A stretch of 64,000 bases of DNA, from NCBI RefSeq assembly GCF_040187885.1, contig NZ_JBDPLH010000001.1:62001-126000 (forward strand). Reading direction: 5' to 3'. The position numbers were made by a program, and so were the translations under genes. A model generated the notes under the pieces. The model ran no database searches and was not told where the DNA came from. It was given only the letters and a program-made list of their open reading frames with translations. Each line of letters begins with the position of its first letter. Position 1 is the stretch's first letter. This DNA comes from Roseateles_E cavernae. Lineage in GTDB: Bacteria > Pseudomonadota > Gammaproteobacteria > Burkholderiales > Burkholderiaceae_C. Below are positions 53,801-61,816 of the stretch, piece after piece.

Positions 53801-54878
53801 GGGCCTGCACGGCAGCGGCCAGCACATCGCCGTTGCCGGAGAACTGATGGCCCAGCCGGTCCGACAGGGCCAGGCCAGCGGCGCGCGAGCGCAGCAGGAT
53901 CTCGGTCGAGCCCAGGCTGCCGGCTGCCAGCACGACACGGCGGGCACGCAGCGCGAAGGGTTCGAGCTGGCGTCGGCGCAGGAATTCATCGGTGTGATTG
54001 ACCCGCACCATCCAGCCGCCCGCCCCCTGATCCTGCGGCGCCAGCCGCTCCAGCCGCAGCACGCTGGCGCCGCTGATCAGGCGCACGCCGCGCTGCCGGG
54101 CCTGCAGCAGCAGATTGGTGTCCAGCGACGCTTTGGCGCCATGGTTGCAGCCGGTCGCGCAGTCGCCGCAGGCGATGCAGCGATTCAGGTCCAGGCCGGC
54201 CGGGCTTTGCGGCTGCGCGTCCAGCGCCACCGTGATGGCCGGCCGGCGCGTGGCCGCGCTGCCGAGCTGCTGCAGCCACAGCGCGCGCTTCGGGCGATAG
54301 CTGGCCAGCCGGTCTATCGTGTTGGGCCGCCCCGCGACGTCCAGGCTGCCCAGCAGGCGCCCGGCACGCTCGTACCAGGCCCTCATCTGCTCAGGGTCCT
54401 GGCGCAGCGCCTGCGGCCAGGGCGATTGGCTGAACACCTCGGGCCGCGCCGGCTCCATCACGCCGGCATTGATCAGCGAACCGCCTCCCAGGCCGTTGGC
54501 CAGCACGACGTTGACGTCGGGGCCCAGGCGCAGATCGAACAGCCCTTCCCAGCGTCCGGACGGCGTCGCGGCGGCCGGCGTCGCAAAGCGCACATGGCCG
54601 GGCAGATCGGCCATGCGCTCGGGGAACTGACCGGCCAGATACTCGCGGCCGCGCTCCAGCACCACGATGCGCTGGCCCGGGCAGCGCGACAGCTCGGCGG
54701 CGGCGGCCGCGCCACCATAGCCGCTGCCGACGATCAGCACATCGACGTCGAAGCCATCCTCGGCGCGCGGCTGCTGCTGCAACTCATGCAGCAGGATCTC
54801 AAGCCCTTCGGACAGCCAGCGGCGTGCGGCCTCAGGTGGCGGGGCTGGCGGCGCCCCGGGCTTGTGCTGCTGCTGCAT
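50826..54878 (-). CDS. GMC oxidoreductase fused to an alpha/beta hydrolase
   Basis: A 1350-residue fusion. N terminal: cholesterol-oxidase-like GMC domain with FAD site GSGYGG (51-56), GGGSLINAG, and MLTVHPLGGCAMAD near the end. An unusual Cys motif, C234-x2-C237-x2-C240-x3-C244 (CIACGDCATGC), may bind an Fe-S cluster. A middle region of about 500 residues is followed by a C-terminal alpha/beta hydrolase (LMLHGYSASG; nucleophile elbow AHCMGS with Cys at about 1095; DHGHQDCL near the end). Presumably oxidises and cleaves a sterol- or polyketide-like lipid. Its ATG has GAGGGAG upstream and overlaps the hybrid kinase by 47 bases. Confidence 0.88.
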   Translation of the reverse strand: MQQQHKPGAPPAPPPEAARRWLSEGLEILLHELQQQPRAEDGFDVDVLIVGSGYGGAAAAAELSRCPGQRIVVLERGREYLAGQFPERMADLPGHVRFATPAAATPSGRWEGLFDLRLGPDVNVVLANGLGGGSLINAGVMEPARPEVFSQSPWPQALRQDPEQMRAWYERAGRLLGSLDVAGRPNTIDRLASYRPKRALWLQQLGSAATRRPAITVALDAQPQSPAGLDLNRCIACGDCATGCNHGAKASLDTNLLLQARQRGVRLISGASVLRLERLAPQDQGAGGWMVRVNHTDEFLRRRQLEPFALRARRVVLAAGSLGSTEILLRSRAAGLALSDRLGHQFSGNGDVLAAAVQAPQVLDAVADETQAPNARGVGPTITAMLDVREEQDFVVQDLAIPGALRWAWEESFALADCLDGLARPDDSRHGADVEFDDPYTVRPEATARMLPLAIMGLDSAQGQLRLLEAGAFGEGLASVHWPELKDDARMAARHAWLDARLRTQGARLLANPLWRLLPPDLEHLLGGARGPMLTVHPLGGCAMADHAALGVVNEWGQVYRGRAGAVVYEDLVVLDGAIVPSALGINPALTITALALRALEALMRQWGLQGQDLALPKPGPRPVYRQVPADKVRPQLPTMAEFRERMSGFVRLPGAPGSGVVCMELTLVFEPVAVQQLLRAGPGRRLRTRPGGESRLRLFEAQPDPDSPGRWMVVQAGSPANGQTGQGKLWMHAERADADALWVAPLASAELLIFHRLPLAARTRRCNALRAWFLNRGWRDAGQALLERLSQNRAPERVRRPLWQWAREQWRNARALASHGGEVRLMEYRLQLGEAGSTPPWAAGLAGLALHGAKRISYTRRGNPWKQLSRMRLESGPFLPVGHAPQAELELDLFYLARQRVPLLRLTQAQDSPSAIRDVGSLLAFVARLMIGIHVWSFRKPDAPPPRVIERLPGAVPGLPLPEIQELAAGRRGEAGLSRQPLTSEVAVQDQTPVMLRLTRYRAARPGARPVLMLHGYSASGTTFAHHSVQPGPAKLLWDQGYDVWLLDMRTSAGMPTATLPWTFEEAAFNDIPLAVDHVLRATGQLQLDVLAHCMGSVMLHMALLEEREQPFEHFYALRSRLRQSIRRLVISQVTPKMIFSPTNTLRAFMMQYLRPYLPLQDFAFRPEGPQGLMDQLIDRLLASLPYPDEEFDIENPPFPSLRKTPWTATRHRMDLLYGRDFAIANVDQPVFDYIDDHFGPLNMDTVAQAINFARSNEITDWAGASLYLDDMAKSLALLQAFPVLSVHGQDNGLCQSESGELTADLYQHLAPGRYRYRMIADHGHQDCLIGRHAGTRVFPHIIAFLKED

Positions 54879-56631
54879 CTCTGGCTCTCCCTCGTTCCGC
54901 CATGGCCGCCTCGATGGCGGTCACCAGTTGTTCTGCCGATACCGGCTTGTGCAATAAGGTCAGGCCCGCCTCGTGGGCCTCGCGCAGGCGCTCCGGCGCG
55001 GTGTCGCCGCTGATCAGGATGGCCGGCAGCCCCGGCACGGCCGAGCGCAGCGAGCGCGCGGCGGCAATGCCGTCGTCGCCGCCGCGCAGGCGCAGATCGG
55101 CCAGCAGCAGATCGGGCGGGTTGCTGAGGCTCTTGACCATGGCCTCGCGGGTGCTGCCGGCCAGCACCACCTCGCAGCCATAGCCGGCCAGCAGGGTCTG
55201 CATCGCCAGGCGCACCGGCTCCTCGTCGTCGATCACCAGCACGCGCAGGTTCAAGAGGCTCTGCGCCGCCGCGGTCTGCGCCGTGGCCGGCATGGCCTGC
55301 GACTCGACCGCGGCGATGCTGAGGCTGAAGCAAGACCCGACCCCCAGCTTGGAGTCGACGGCCAGATGCAGGTCCAGCAGATCGACCAGGCGGCTGACGA
55401 TGGACAGGCCCAGGCCCAGGCCCTTGGCGCGGTCGCGCTCGGGATTGCCGACCTGGTAGAACTCCTCGAAGATATGCGCCATCTCGGCCTCGGCGATGCC
55501 GGCGCCGCTGTCGTGCACCGCGACGCGCCACAGCTCGCCCTGGCGCTCGGCCGTGATGCGCACGCCACCAGCCTGGGTGTACTTGATCGCGTTGTCGATC
55601 AGATTGCGCACCACCCGCTCCAAGAGCATCGGGTCGCTCTCGACATAGGCGCCGCCCGGGCAGTCCAGGCTCAGGCTCAGGCCCTTGCGGGTGGCGGCCG
55701 GTGCGAACTCCTGCTGCAGCCGCGCCAGCCAGCTCGACAGCGAGAACACCTCGTTCGTGACCTGCACCACCTGGGCATCGAGCTTGGAGATGTCCAGCAG
55801 TGCGTCCATCTGCGAGGCCAGCGAGCGCAGCGCGGTGTTCATGTGCTTGGCGATGTCGGCGCTGGCGGCGTCCAGCGGCCGCATCGTCAGCGCCGCGCCG
55901 AACAGCGACAGCGTGTGCATGGGCTGGCGCAGGTCATGGCTGGCGGAGGCGAAGAAGCGGGTCTTGGCGCGGATCGCCGACTCGGCCTGTTGCAGCGCCA
56001 GGCGCAGCTGCTGATTGCTCTTGAGCTGCTGGGCGCGGATGGTGACCGACTCGACAAAGACCCGGTAGGCGTCGCGGGCCAGGCTCACCAGAATCCAGCC
56101 AAAGCCCAGGATCAGCGCCCCCAGCACCAGCTCGATCCAGGTCACCGCATGGACGCCACCGCCGCCGCTGACCCAGGCCAGCGCATTGGCCAGCGTGACC
56201 GGGCCGATGAAGACCAGCAGCACCGGCAGGTAGCCGGCGGTGGTCGCCACCGAGCCGGCGCACAGGCCCAGCAGCACAATGGTCTGCACCATGCGCTGGT
56301 AGTCCGACAGATAGGGCGCGAAGGCCAGCGAGGCGCTGAACACCACGCCGTTGAGCGCGCTCAAGCCCACTGCCCATTGCAGGCGCCGGCGTGCCGGCAC
56401 CTCGCTGAGCTGCGGCAGCCGCCCCAGCGCCCACCAGCGCAGCGCCAGCACCGCGAACACCAGGGCCACCCACAGGCCGGAGAACCAGGGCGAGACCTTG
56501 TCGCCGGCCATCAGCGCGATCACCACCGCCGACAGGCCGACCGGATAAGGCACGCGCCGGCCCTGCTGGGCCAGCAGCTGCAGCAGCGCGTCATCGACGC
56601 CGACCTGCTCGGGCGCCCGCTCAATCGCCAT
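54832..56631 (-). CDS. Hybrid sensor histidine kinase with C-terminal receiver
   Basis: A 599-residue kinase: about five to six hydrophobic segments in residues 30-185, coiled linker, H-box SASHDLRQPMH (H232), N-box Asn N347, DSGAGIA (374-380) and GLGLGLS (404-410). The receiver starts near 462 (VLVIDDEEPV), with phospho-acceptor D512 in LLLADLRLRG. It resembles the kinase at 24557-26443 in architecture (membrane sensor, HisKA, receiver). The start at 56631 follows GAGGAG and overlaps the upstream regulator by 11 bases. The 3' end overlaps the GMC gene by 47. Confidence 0.92.
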   Translation of the reverse strand: MAIERAPEQVGVDDALLQLLAQQGRRVPYPVGLSAVVIALMAGDKVSPWFSGLWVALVFAVLALRWWALGRLPQLSEVPARRRLQWAVGLSALNGVVFSASLAFAPYLSDYQRMVQTIVLLGLCAGSVATTAGYLPVLLVFIGPVTLANALAWVSGGGGVHAVTWIELVLGALILGFGWILVSLARDAYRVFVESVTIRAQQLKSNQQLRLALQQAESAIRAKTRFFASASHDLRQPMHTLSLFGAALTMRPLDAASADIAKHMNTALRSLASQMDALLDISKLDAQVVQVTNEVFSLSSWLARLQQEFAPAATRKGLSLSLDCPGGAYVESDPMLLERVVRNLIDNAIKYTQAGGVRITAERQGELWRVAVHDSGAGIAEAEMAHIFEEFYQVGNPERDRAKGLGLGLSIVSRLVDLLDLHLAVDSKLGVGSCFSLSIAAVESQAMPATAQTAAAQSLLNLRVLVIDDEEPVRLAMQTLLAGYGCEVVLAGSTREAMVKSLSNPPDLLLADLRLRGGDDGIAAARSLRSAVPGLPAILISGDTAPERLREAHEAGLTLLHKPVSAEQLVTAIEAAMAERGRARDAAAAQARGAASPAT

Positions 56632-57256
56632 GGGCGAGCTCCTCGTGCCAGCGCGGCAGGCCGGGCCAGCCCTGGGCGGCCAGCAGATACAGGGCCTGGA
56701 CCCGGTCGCTGACCCCCAGCCGCGCCCACAGCGCCGCAATATCGGTGCGCAGGCCGGCCAGGCTGCGGCCCAGCCGCGCCATCTGCACCGACTCGGGCAG
56801 GTCTTGCAGCAGCAGCTGCAGCAGGCGGCGCTCGGCCGGCGCCAGCTCGGGCGCGGTGGCCGGCTTGGCGCTCAGCAGCATCGGCGGCAGATAGACCCCC
56901 AGCTCCAGCACCTGCTGCAGCGCCTGCATGCTGCTGCTCGGGTCTATCGTGCCGGGCAGGTAGCCGGCGGCGCCGGCGGCCAGCGCCTCGCGCATCAGTG
57001 CCGCATCGGGCACGTCAGACAGCGCCACCAGCACCGCAGCGGCATAGCGCTGGCGCAGCAGCGGCAGCGCCGCGCAGCGCGCGGGACCGCTGCAACCCAG
57101 CTTGACCAGGATCAGGTCGGGCTCATGCTCGGAGGCGGCCGGCAACTGCTCGACGCCGGCCAGTTCCTCCAGCCGGGCGCTCGGGCGAAGCACCTGCAGC
57201 AAGACCCGCAAGCCCTGTCGGAACAGGGCTTGGTCAGCGATGATGAGGATGCGCAT
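56621..57256 (-). CDS. Degenerate LuxR-type response regulator (pseudo-receiver)
   Basis: A 211-residue protein laid out as receiver plus LuxR-type HTH, but both are eroded. The acidic pair is reduced (IIADQAL; A7-D8) and the phospho-acceptor Asp is Lys (K52 in LILVKLG). The HTH (APAERRLLQLLLQDLPESVQ, then ARLGVSDRVQALYLLAAQG) lacks several typical residues. It cannot be phosphorylated in the usual way. It may act as a phosphorylation-independent regulator or as a partner of the overlapping hybrid kinase. Confidence 0.82.
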   Translation of the reverse strand: MRILIIADQALFRQGLRVLLQVLRPSARLEELAGVEQLPAASEHEPDLILVKLGCSGPARCAALPLLRQRYAAAVLVALSDVPDAALMREALAAGAAGYLPGTIDPSSSMQALQQVLELGVYLPPMLLSAKPATAPELAPAERRLLQLLLQDLPESVQMARLGRSLAGLRTDIAALWARLGVSDRVQALYLLAAQGWPGLPRWHEELAHGD

Positions 57257-57280
57257 TCGGTTCGGTCCCTGTAAGCGATT

Positions 57281-57316
57281 CGGCGTGCCGCCTTGTTCTG
57301 TTTTTTTCGCACGCCG
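57281..57316 (-). promoter_or_regulatory. Inverted repeat with homopolymer loop before the pseudo-receiver gene
   Basis: CGGCGTGC (57281-57288) and GCACGCCG (57309-57316) are perfect 8-base arms around a 20-base loop containing seven T (A on the minus strand). It lies 25-60 bases before the start of the pseudo-receiver gene, within the 100-base gap. It is the only notable structure there. It could be a leader hairpin or operator, or the tail of the transcript of the upstream GGDEF-EAL gene. Confidence 0.35.
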
Positions 57317-57356
57317 CGCACCATACCACCGGCCCGTGGCCGAGCACAGCGGGCGA

Positions 57357-59747
57357 CTACCGGGCCGGACCGCGCAGCAGGGCTTCGAACTGATCGGCCG
57401 GCATCGCCCGATGGAACAGCCAGCCCTGCGCGTCGCCGGCGCCCAGGCCCAGCAGGATCTGGCGCTGCACCTCGTTCTCGACGCCCTCGGCCGTCAGCGC
57501 CAGCTTCAGGCTGTGGGCCAGCGTGACGATGGTCTGCACGATGGCATGGCTGTCGCTGTCGGAGGTCAGGTCGGCGACGAAGCAGCGGTCGATCTTGAGC
57601 CGGTCCAGCGGCAGGGTCTTCAGCTGCCCCAGCGAGGAGTAGCCGGTGCCGAAATCGTCCAGCGCGATATGCACGCCCAGCGCCCGCAGCTCGACCAACA
57701 TATGGCGCAGCGCCAGCGTGTTGCCGAACAGGCTCTCGGTGACCTCGATCTCCAGGCAGCCGGGATCCAGCCGGTGGCGCTGCAAGGCCTCGCGCACCAG
57801 CGCCGGCACATCGTCCTGCTCGAACTGCCGCACCGACACATTGACCGCCACCCGCAGCCCCGGCCGTGCCCAGGCCGCCGCCTGTGCGCAGGCCTGGTCC
57901 AGCACCCAGGCACCGATGGGCACGATCAGGCCGGTGGTCTCGGCCACCGGGATGAAGCGGTTGGGCGCCACCGCGCCGAGCTGCGGATGCTGCCAGCGCA
58001 GCAAGGCCTCGGCGCCGAGGATGCGGCCGCTGCGCATCTCGACCACCGGCTGCCAGTGCAGCAGGAGCTCGCCGCGCTCCAGGGCCTGGCGCAGGCCCTG
58101 CTCGATGCGCAGCTGCTCGTTGGCCTCCTCGGCCTGCGAATGTTCATAGAGCGCGGCACGGTTGCGGCCGCGCGACTTGGCCTCGTACATCGCCGCATCG
58201 GCCGCCTTCAGCAAAGCCTGCGGGCTGGCGACATGCTCGGGCCACAGCGCCACACCGGCGCTGGCGGTGACGCAGACCACCTGGGACTGCAGCGACACCG
58301 GCTTGGCGATGGCCGCCAGCAGCTTGGCCGCCAGCGCCAGCGCATCGGCCGCACGGGACACATGGCTCATCAGCACGACGAACTCGTCCCCGCCCAGCCG
58401 GATCGCGACATCCTCGCGGCGCAGCAGGCTTTGCAGGCGTGCGGCCAGCGCCTTCAGCAGCTCGTCGCCGCAGTCGTGGCCCAGCGTGTCGTTGATGGTC
58501 TTGAAGCCGTCCAGGTCGATGAAGATCAGGCCCAGCGGCGCGCCGCCCGACACGATATGGGCCTGCAAGGCTTCCTGCAGGTGCAGGCGGTTGCCCAGGC
58601 CGGTCAGCGGGTCGTGCAGGGCCAGATGCTGCAGCTTGAACTGGGTGTCGCGGATCTCGCTGATGTCGGAGAAGCTCAGCACATGGTGGCTGGCCTGGCC
58701 CTGGGCGTCGAGCACCGCGCACAGATGCTCGAGCGCCGGGAAGGTGCTGCCATCGCGTCGCATGCAGGTCACCTCGCCCTGGCGCTGGCTGCGCGCCGGC
58801 CAGTCCAGGTGGTCGCCATGGCGGCGCGCATACAGAAAGCTCTCCGGGCCGCGCCCCTGCACCTCGGCCTCGGTCCAGCCCGTCATCGCGCTGAAGGCCG
58901 GGTTGCAGCTGAGCACGCGGCACTCGGCATCGAGAAAGAGAATCGCCTCGTCGGTGGCATCGAACACCACCAGGGCCTGGCGCAGCCGCGTCTCGCCCTC
59001 GATGCGCTCGGTGACATCGCGCAGCATGCCCATCACCAGCTGATCGGTCTCGAAACGGCGCGCATGGATCTCCATCCAGCGCGGCGCGCCCGGCCCGGCC
59101 TGCCAGCGACACACCATGTCCATCGGCCGGCCCTGCTGCAGCAACTCGTCCAGCGCCTGCCCCGCCGATGGGTCCAGGCGCTCGCGCAGCTCGGCGAGGC
59201 TCAGGGCCTGGCCCAGCGGCGCCAGCTCGCTGCCCAGGCCATGGCCGCTCCAGCGCAGCGCGCCGCCGCCGGCGCTCTCCAGCTCCAGCACCGACAGGCG
59301 GGCCGACTCCAGCGCCAGCAGCAGCCGGCGCTCGGCCTTCTCGGTCTTGATCTCCTCGCGGCGCCGCGCCATCGCCATGCAGACGGTGGCATTGAGCTCG
59401 CGCAGCTCGAAAGGCTTGAGCAGATAGCCATAGGGCGCGGCCAGCGCCGCGCGCTTGAGCGTCTCGGGCTCACCGTAGGCGGTCAGAAAGATCACCGGCA
59501 CGGCCAGCAGCTCGCGGATCTGGCGCGCCGCGTTGATGCCGTCGCTGCCCCGGTCCAGGTGGATGTCCATCAGCACCAGGTCCGGCACGGTCGAGGTCGC
59601 CAACCTGACCGCCTCGGGCTCGTTGGCGGCAATACCCACCACCTCGAAACCCAGCTGCTCCAGGCCGCTGCGCAGGTCCAGCGCGACGATGCGCTCGTCC
59701 TCGACGATCTGCACCCGCAAGGGCCGCTCGATGGCATCAAACATCAT
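57357..59747 (-). CDS. Response regulator with PAS-GGDEF-EAL domains
   Basis: A 796-residue c-di-GMP enzyme: N-terminal receiver (VQIVEDERI; E16-D17; phospho-acceptor D61 in LVLMDIHLDRG), PAS-like region in the middle (DATDEAILFLDAECRVL), GGDEF near residue 451 (RLGGDEFVVLM), EAL near residue 577 (GAEALLRWQHP) with NVSVRQF, EVTESLFG and DDFGTGYSSL blocks. Both catalytic domains keep their motifs, so either synthesis or hydrolysis is possible; the balance would be set by phosphorylation. Two ATGs start it (59747, 59744), with GGGAG upstream. It overlaps the kinase gene by 11 bases, so they form a dedicated pair. Confidence 0.93.
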   Translation of the reverse strand: MMFDAIERPLRVQIVEDERIVALDLRSGLEQLGFEVVGIAANEPEAVRLATSTVPDLVLMDIHLDRGSDGINAARQIRELLAVPVIFLTAYGEPETLKRAALAAPYGYLLKPFELRELNATVCMAMARRREEIKTEKAERRLLLALESARLSVLELESAGGGALRWSGHGLGSELAPLGQALSLAELRERLDPSAGQALDELLQQGRPMDMVCRWQAGPGAPRWMEIHARRFETDQLVMGMLRDVTERIEGETRLRQALVVFDATDEAILFLDAECRVLSCNPAFSAMTGWTEAEVQGRGPESFLYARRHGDHLDWPARSQRQGEVTCMRRDGSTFPALEHLCAVLDAQGQASHHVLSFSDISEIRDTQFKLQHLALHDPLTGLGNRLHLQEALQAHIVSGGAPLGLIFIDLDGFKTINDTLGHDCGDELLKALAARLQSLLRREDVAIRLGGDEFVVLMSHVSRAADALALAAKLLAAIAKPVSLQSQVVCVTASAGVALWPEHVASPQALLKAADAAMYEAKSRGRNRAALYEHSQAEEANEQLRIEQGLRQALERGELLLHWQPVVEMRSGRILGAEALLRWQHPQLGAVAPNRFIPVAETTGLIVPIGAWVLDQACAQAAAWARPGLRVAVNVSVRQFEQDDVPALVREALQRHRLDPGCLEIEVTESLFGNTLALRHMLVELRALGVHIALDDFGTGYSSLGQLKTLPLDRLKIDRCFVADLTSDSDSHAIVQTIVTLAHSLKLALTAEGVENEVQRQILLGLGAGDAQGWLFHRAMPADQFEALLRGPAR

Positions 59748-61566
59748 GGACTCCCTTGACCGTGTCCTGTTCCAGATGCAGGCTGACGCAGGTGCCGGCC
59801 TCGCGCCGCACGGCCAGCCGCGCCCGCGCCTGCTCGGCCAGCAAGGGCAGCAGCTGCAGCCCCAGACCGCGCCCCTGGCCCGGCTCCAGCCCCTCGGGCA
59901 GGCCGATGCCATCGTCCAGCACCTCCAGCACCGCAAGCCCATCGTCCGGCGCCGTGCCGGCCCGCAGCCGGATGCAGACCTGGCCGGCGCGACCGTCCGG
60001 GAAGGCATGCTTGATCGCATTCGTGACCAGCTCATTGACCAGCAGCCCGCAGGGGATGGCCTGCTGCAACTCCATGCTGAAACCGCGGTCCGGCGCGTCG
60101 ACCTCCAGGCGCAGCTTGCTGCCGCCACCCAGATAGGTGTCGCGCAGCAGGCTGCCGAGCCGGCGCAGATAGGGGCCCAGCTCCAGCGCGCTGAAGTCGC
60201 GCCGCTCGAACAGCAGCTGGTGCATCAAGGCCATCGAGCGCACGCGGCTCTGGCTGTCGCGCAGCGCCGCCTGCACGCCGGGCTCGGCATTGCGGGACTG
60301 CAGGTTCAGCAGGCTGGAGATGACCTGCAGATTGTTCTTGACGCGGTGGTGCACCTCATTGAGCAGCACGGTCTTCTCGGCCAGCGCGCGCTCGATCTCG
60401 GTCTGGGCGGCGCGCCGGTCGGTGACATCGCTGATGGTGGCCAGCACCTGCTGGCCCTCGCTGCCGGGCAGCGGGTTCAGGCCGATCTCGACCGCGAACT
60501 CGCTGCCGTCCTTCTTGCGCGCATACAACTCCTGGCGCTTGGCCATATAGCGCAGTGCCGGTGCGCGCATGAAACCCGCCACATGGCCGACATGGACCTC
60601 GCGCTGGCGCTCCGGCACCAGCTGATGCACGGCCAGGCCGGCCAGCTCGTAGCGGCTGTAGCCGAACATGCCGGCCATGCTCTCGTTGGCCAGCAGCACC
60701 CGGCCGCCCGAGTCGATCAGGGCCATGCCGACGGTGGCGCCCTCGAAGACGCGCCGGAAGCGGTCCTCGCTGGCCTGCAGCGCCTGCTCGCTGGCGCGCC
60801 GCGCGCTGATGTCCATGCCGGACGGCACCAGATGGGTAACGCGGCCCTGGTCGTCGAACAGCGGCGCCAGCATGAAGTCCACCGCCATGCGGCTGTCGCC
60901 GGCCATGCGGGCGATCACATCGCGGCGCACGGTTTCGCCGGCGGCGGCGCGCTTCACCGCCTCGCGCATCCAGGCCTGCAGCTCGGCATCGTGGGTCCAC
61001 CAGGGCGTGTCCCAGAACGGCAGGCCGCGCACCTGCTCCAGCGCGATGCCGCCGGCCTCCAGCGGTGCGCGATTGGCCTCCAGCAAAGCGCCCTCGGGGC
61101 TGAGCACGCCGACGAAGACAAACAGGCCATCGAGCACGCGGCGCAGATGCTGCTCGCCGGCGGTCTTGACACGACGCTCCAGCGTCAGGTTCAGCGCCTG
61201 CACCAGCACGCCATGCACCGCGCCATCGCGACCGGTGATCGGCAGGTAGCTGGCCTCCCACTCGGACAGCTCACCCGGCAGGCTGGGCACCTCGGCCAGG
61301 ATGCGCAAGCCCCGCTTGGCCTGCCCGGTCTCCAGCACCTCGCGCAGCAACGGCAGCAGCGTGGCGGCGGCGTCGGGCAGCACCTCGGCGACACTGCGCC
61401 CCAGATGCTGGGCCACGCTGGGGCCGTTGGCCTCGGCGAGCACGCGGTTGATGCGGTGATAGCGCAGCCCGCTGTCCAGCACCGCCAGCCCGATCGGCAC
61501 CTCGCTGTCCAGCAGAACGTCCAGGGCTGACGCGCCAAGCGCGGCCGCCGACTGCTCGTCAACCAT
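59737..61566 (-). CDS. PAS-domain sensor histidine kinase, HisKA_2/HWE-like
   Basis: A 609-residue soluble kinase (no membrane segments): at least three PAS-like regions (about 20-130, 150-260, 270-390), then a HisKA_2 dimerisation domain with EVHHRVKNNLQVISSLL (His near residue 405), and an ATPase domain with LVTNAIKHAFP as N-box and GRGLGLQL. Cytosolic PAS input suggests redox, oxygen or light-like sensing, but no cofactor-binding residue can be named. It overlaps the GGDEF-EAL response regulator by 11 bases, its probable phosphorylation target. Confidence 0.9.
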   Translation of the reverse strand: MVDEQSAAALGASALDVLLDSEVPIGLAVLDSGLRYHRINRVLAEANGPSVAQHLGRSVAEVLPDAAATLLPLLREVLETGQAKRGLRILAEVPSLPGELSEWEASYLPITGRDGAVHGVLVQALNLTLERRVKTAGEQHLRRVLDGLFVFVGVLSPEGALLEANRAPLEAGGIALEQVRGLPFWDTPWWTHDAELQAWMREAVKRAAAGETVRRDVIARMAGDSRMAVDFMLAPLFDDQGRVTHLVPSGMDISARRASEQALQASEDRFRRVFEGATVGMALIDSGGRVLLANESMAGMFGYSRYELAGLAVHQLVPERQREVHVGHVAGFMRAPALRYMAKRQELYARKKDGSEFAVEIGLNPLPGSEGQQVLATISDVTDRRAAQTEIERALAEKTVLLNEVHHRVKNNLQVISSLLNLQSRNAEPGVQAALRDSQSRVRSMALMHQLLFERRDFSALELGPYLRRLGSLLRDTYLGGGSKLRLEVDAPDRGFSMELQQAIPCGLLVNELVTNAIKHAFPDGRAGQVCIRLRAGTAPDDGLAVLEVLDDGIGLPEGLEPGQGRGLGLQLLPLLAEQARARLAVRREAGTCVSLHLEQDTVKGVHDV

Positions 61567-61650
61567 GGTGCCTCCCTAAGGCATGCTTTGCAGCCTTATA
61601 ACAAGGCTGGCCGCAAATTGCACGCACAGGCACCGGGGCGCACAAATAAC

Positions 61651-61696
61651 TATGCCGGCAAGCCAAAACCCTTGCGGGTCTTGCCATGCCGGCATA
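61651..61696. promoter_or_regulatory. Paired TATGCCGGCA palindromes upstream of the kinase
   Basis: TATGCCGGCA (61651-61660) and TGCCGGCATA (61687-61696) form a 10-base perfect inverted repeat; each arm contains the palindrome TGCCGGCA, so this is also two operator-like copies 36 bases apart. It lies in the 250-base gap between the kinase and HD-domain genes, about 85-130 bases before the kinase start. The rest of the gap shows no coding potential. Confidence 0.4.
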
Positions 61697-61816
61697 GCAC
61701 TCCTCCCCTCGATCAGCACGCTGAGGTCCAGGCAGCGAGTGATCGAGACGCAGTATCTGATTCCGCCCCCGGTGCGACTATCCCCCTCAAGAGGGAGATC
61801 AGCTCACAGCCCGCAC

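Noticed and set aside
57102..61530. Two long plus-strand frames opposite the kinase and GGDEF-EAL genes
   Set aside because: They mirror the codon structure of intact signalling genes and show no family signature or ribosome site.
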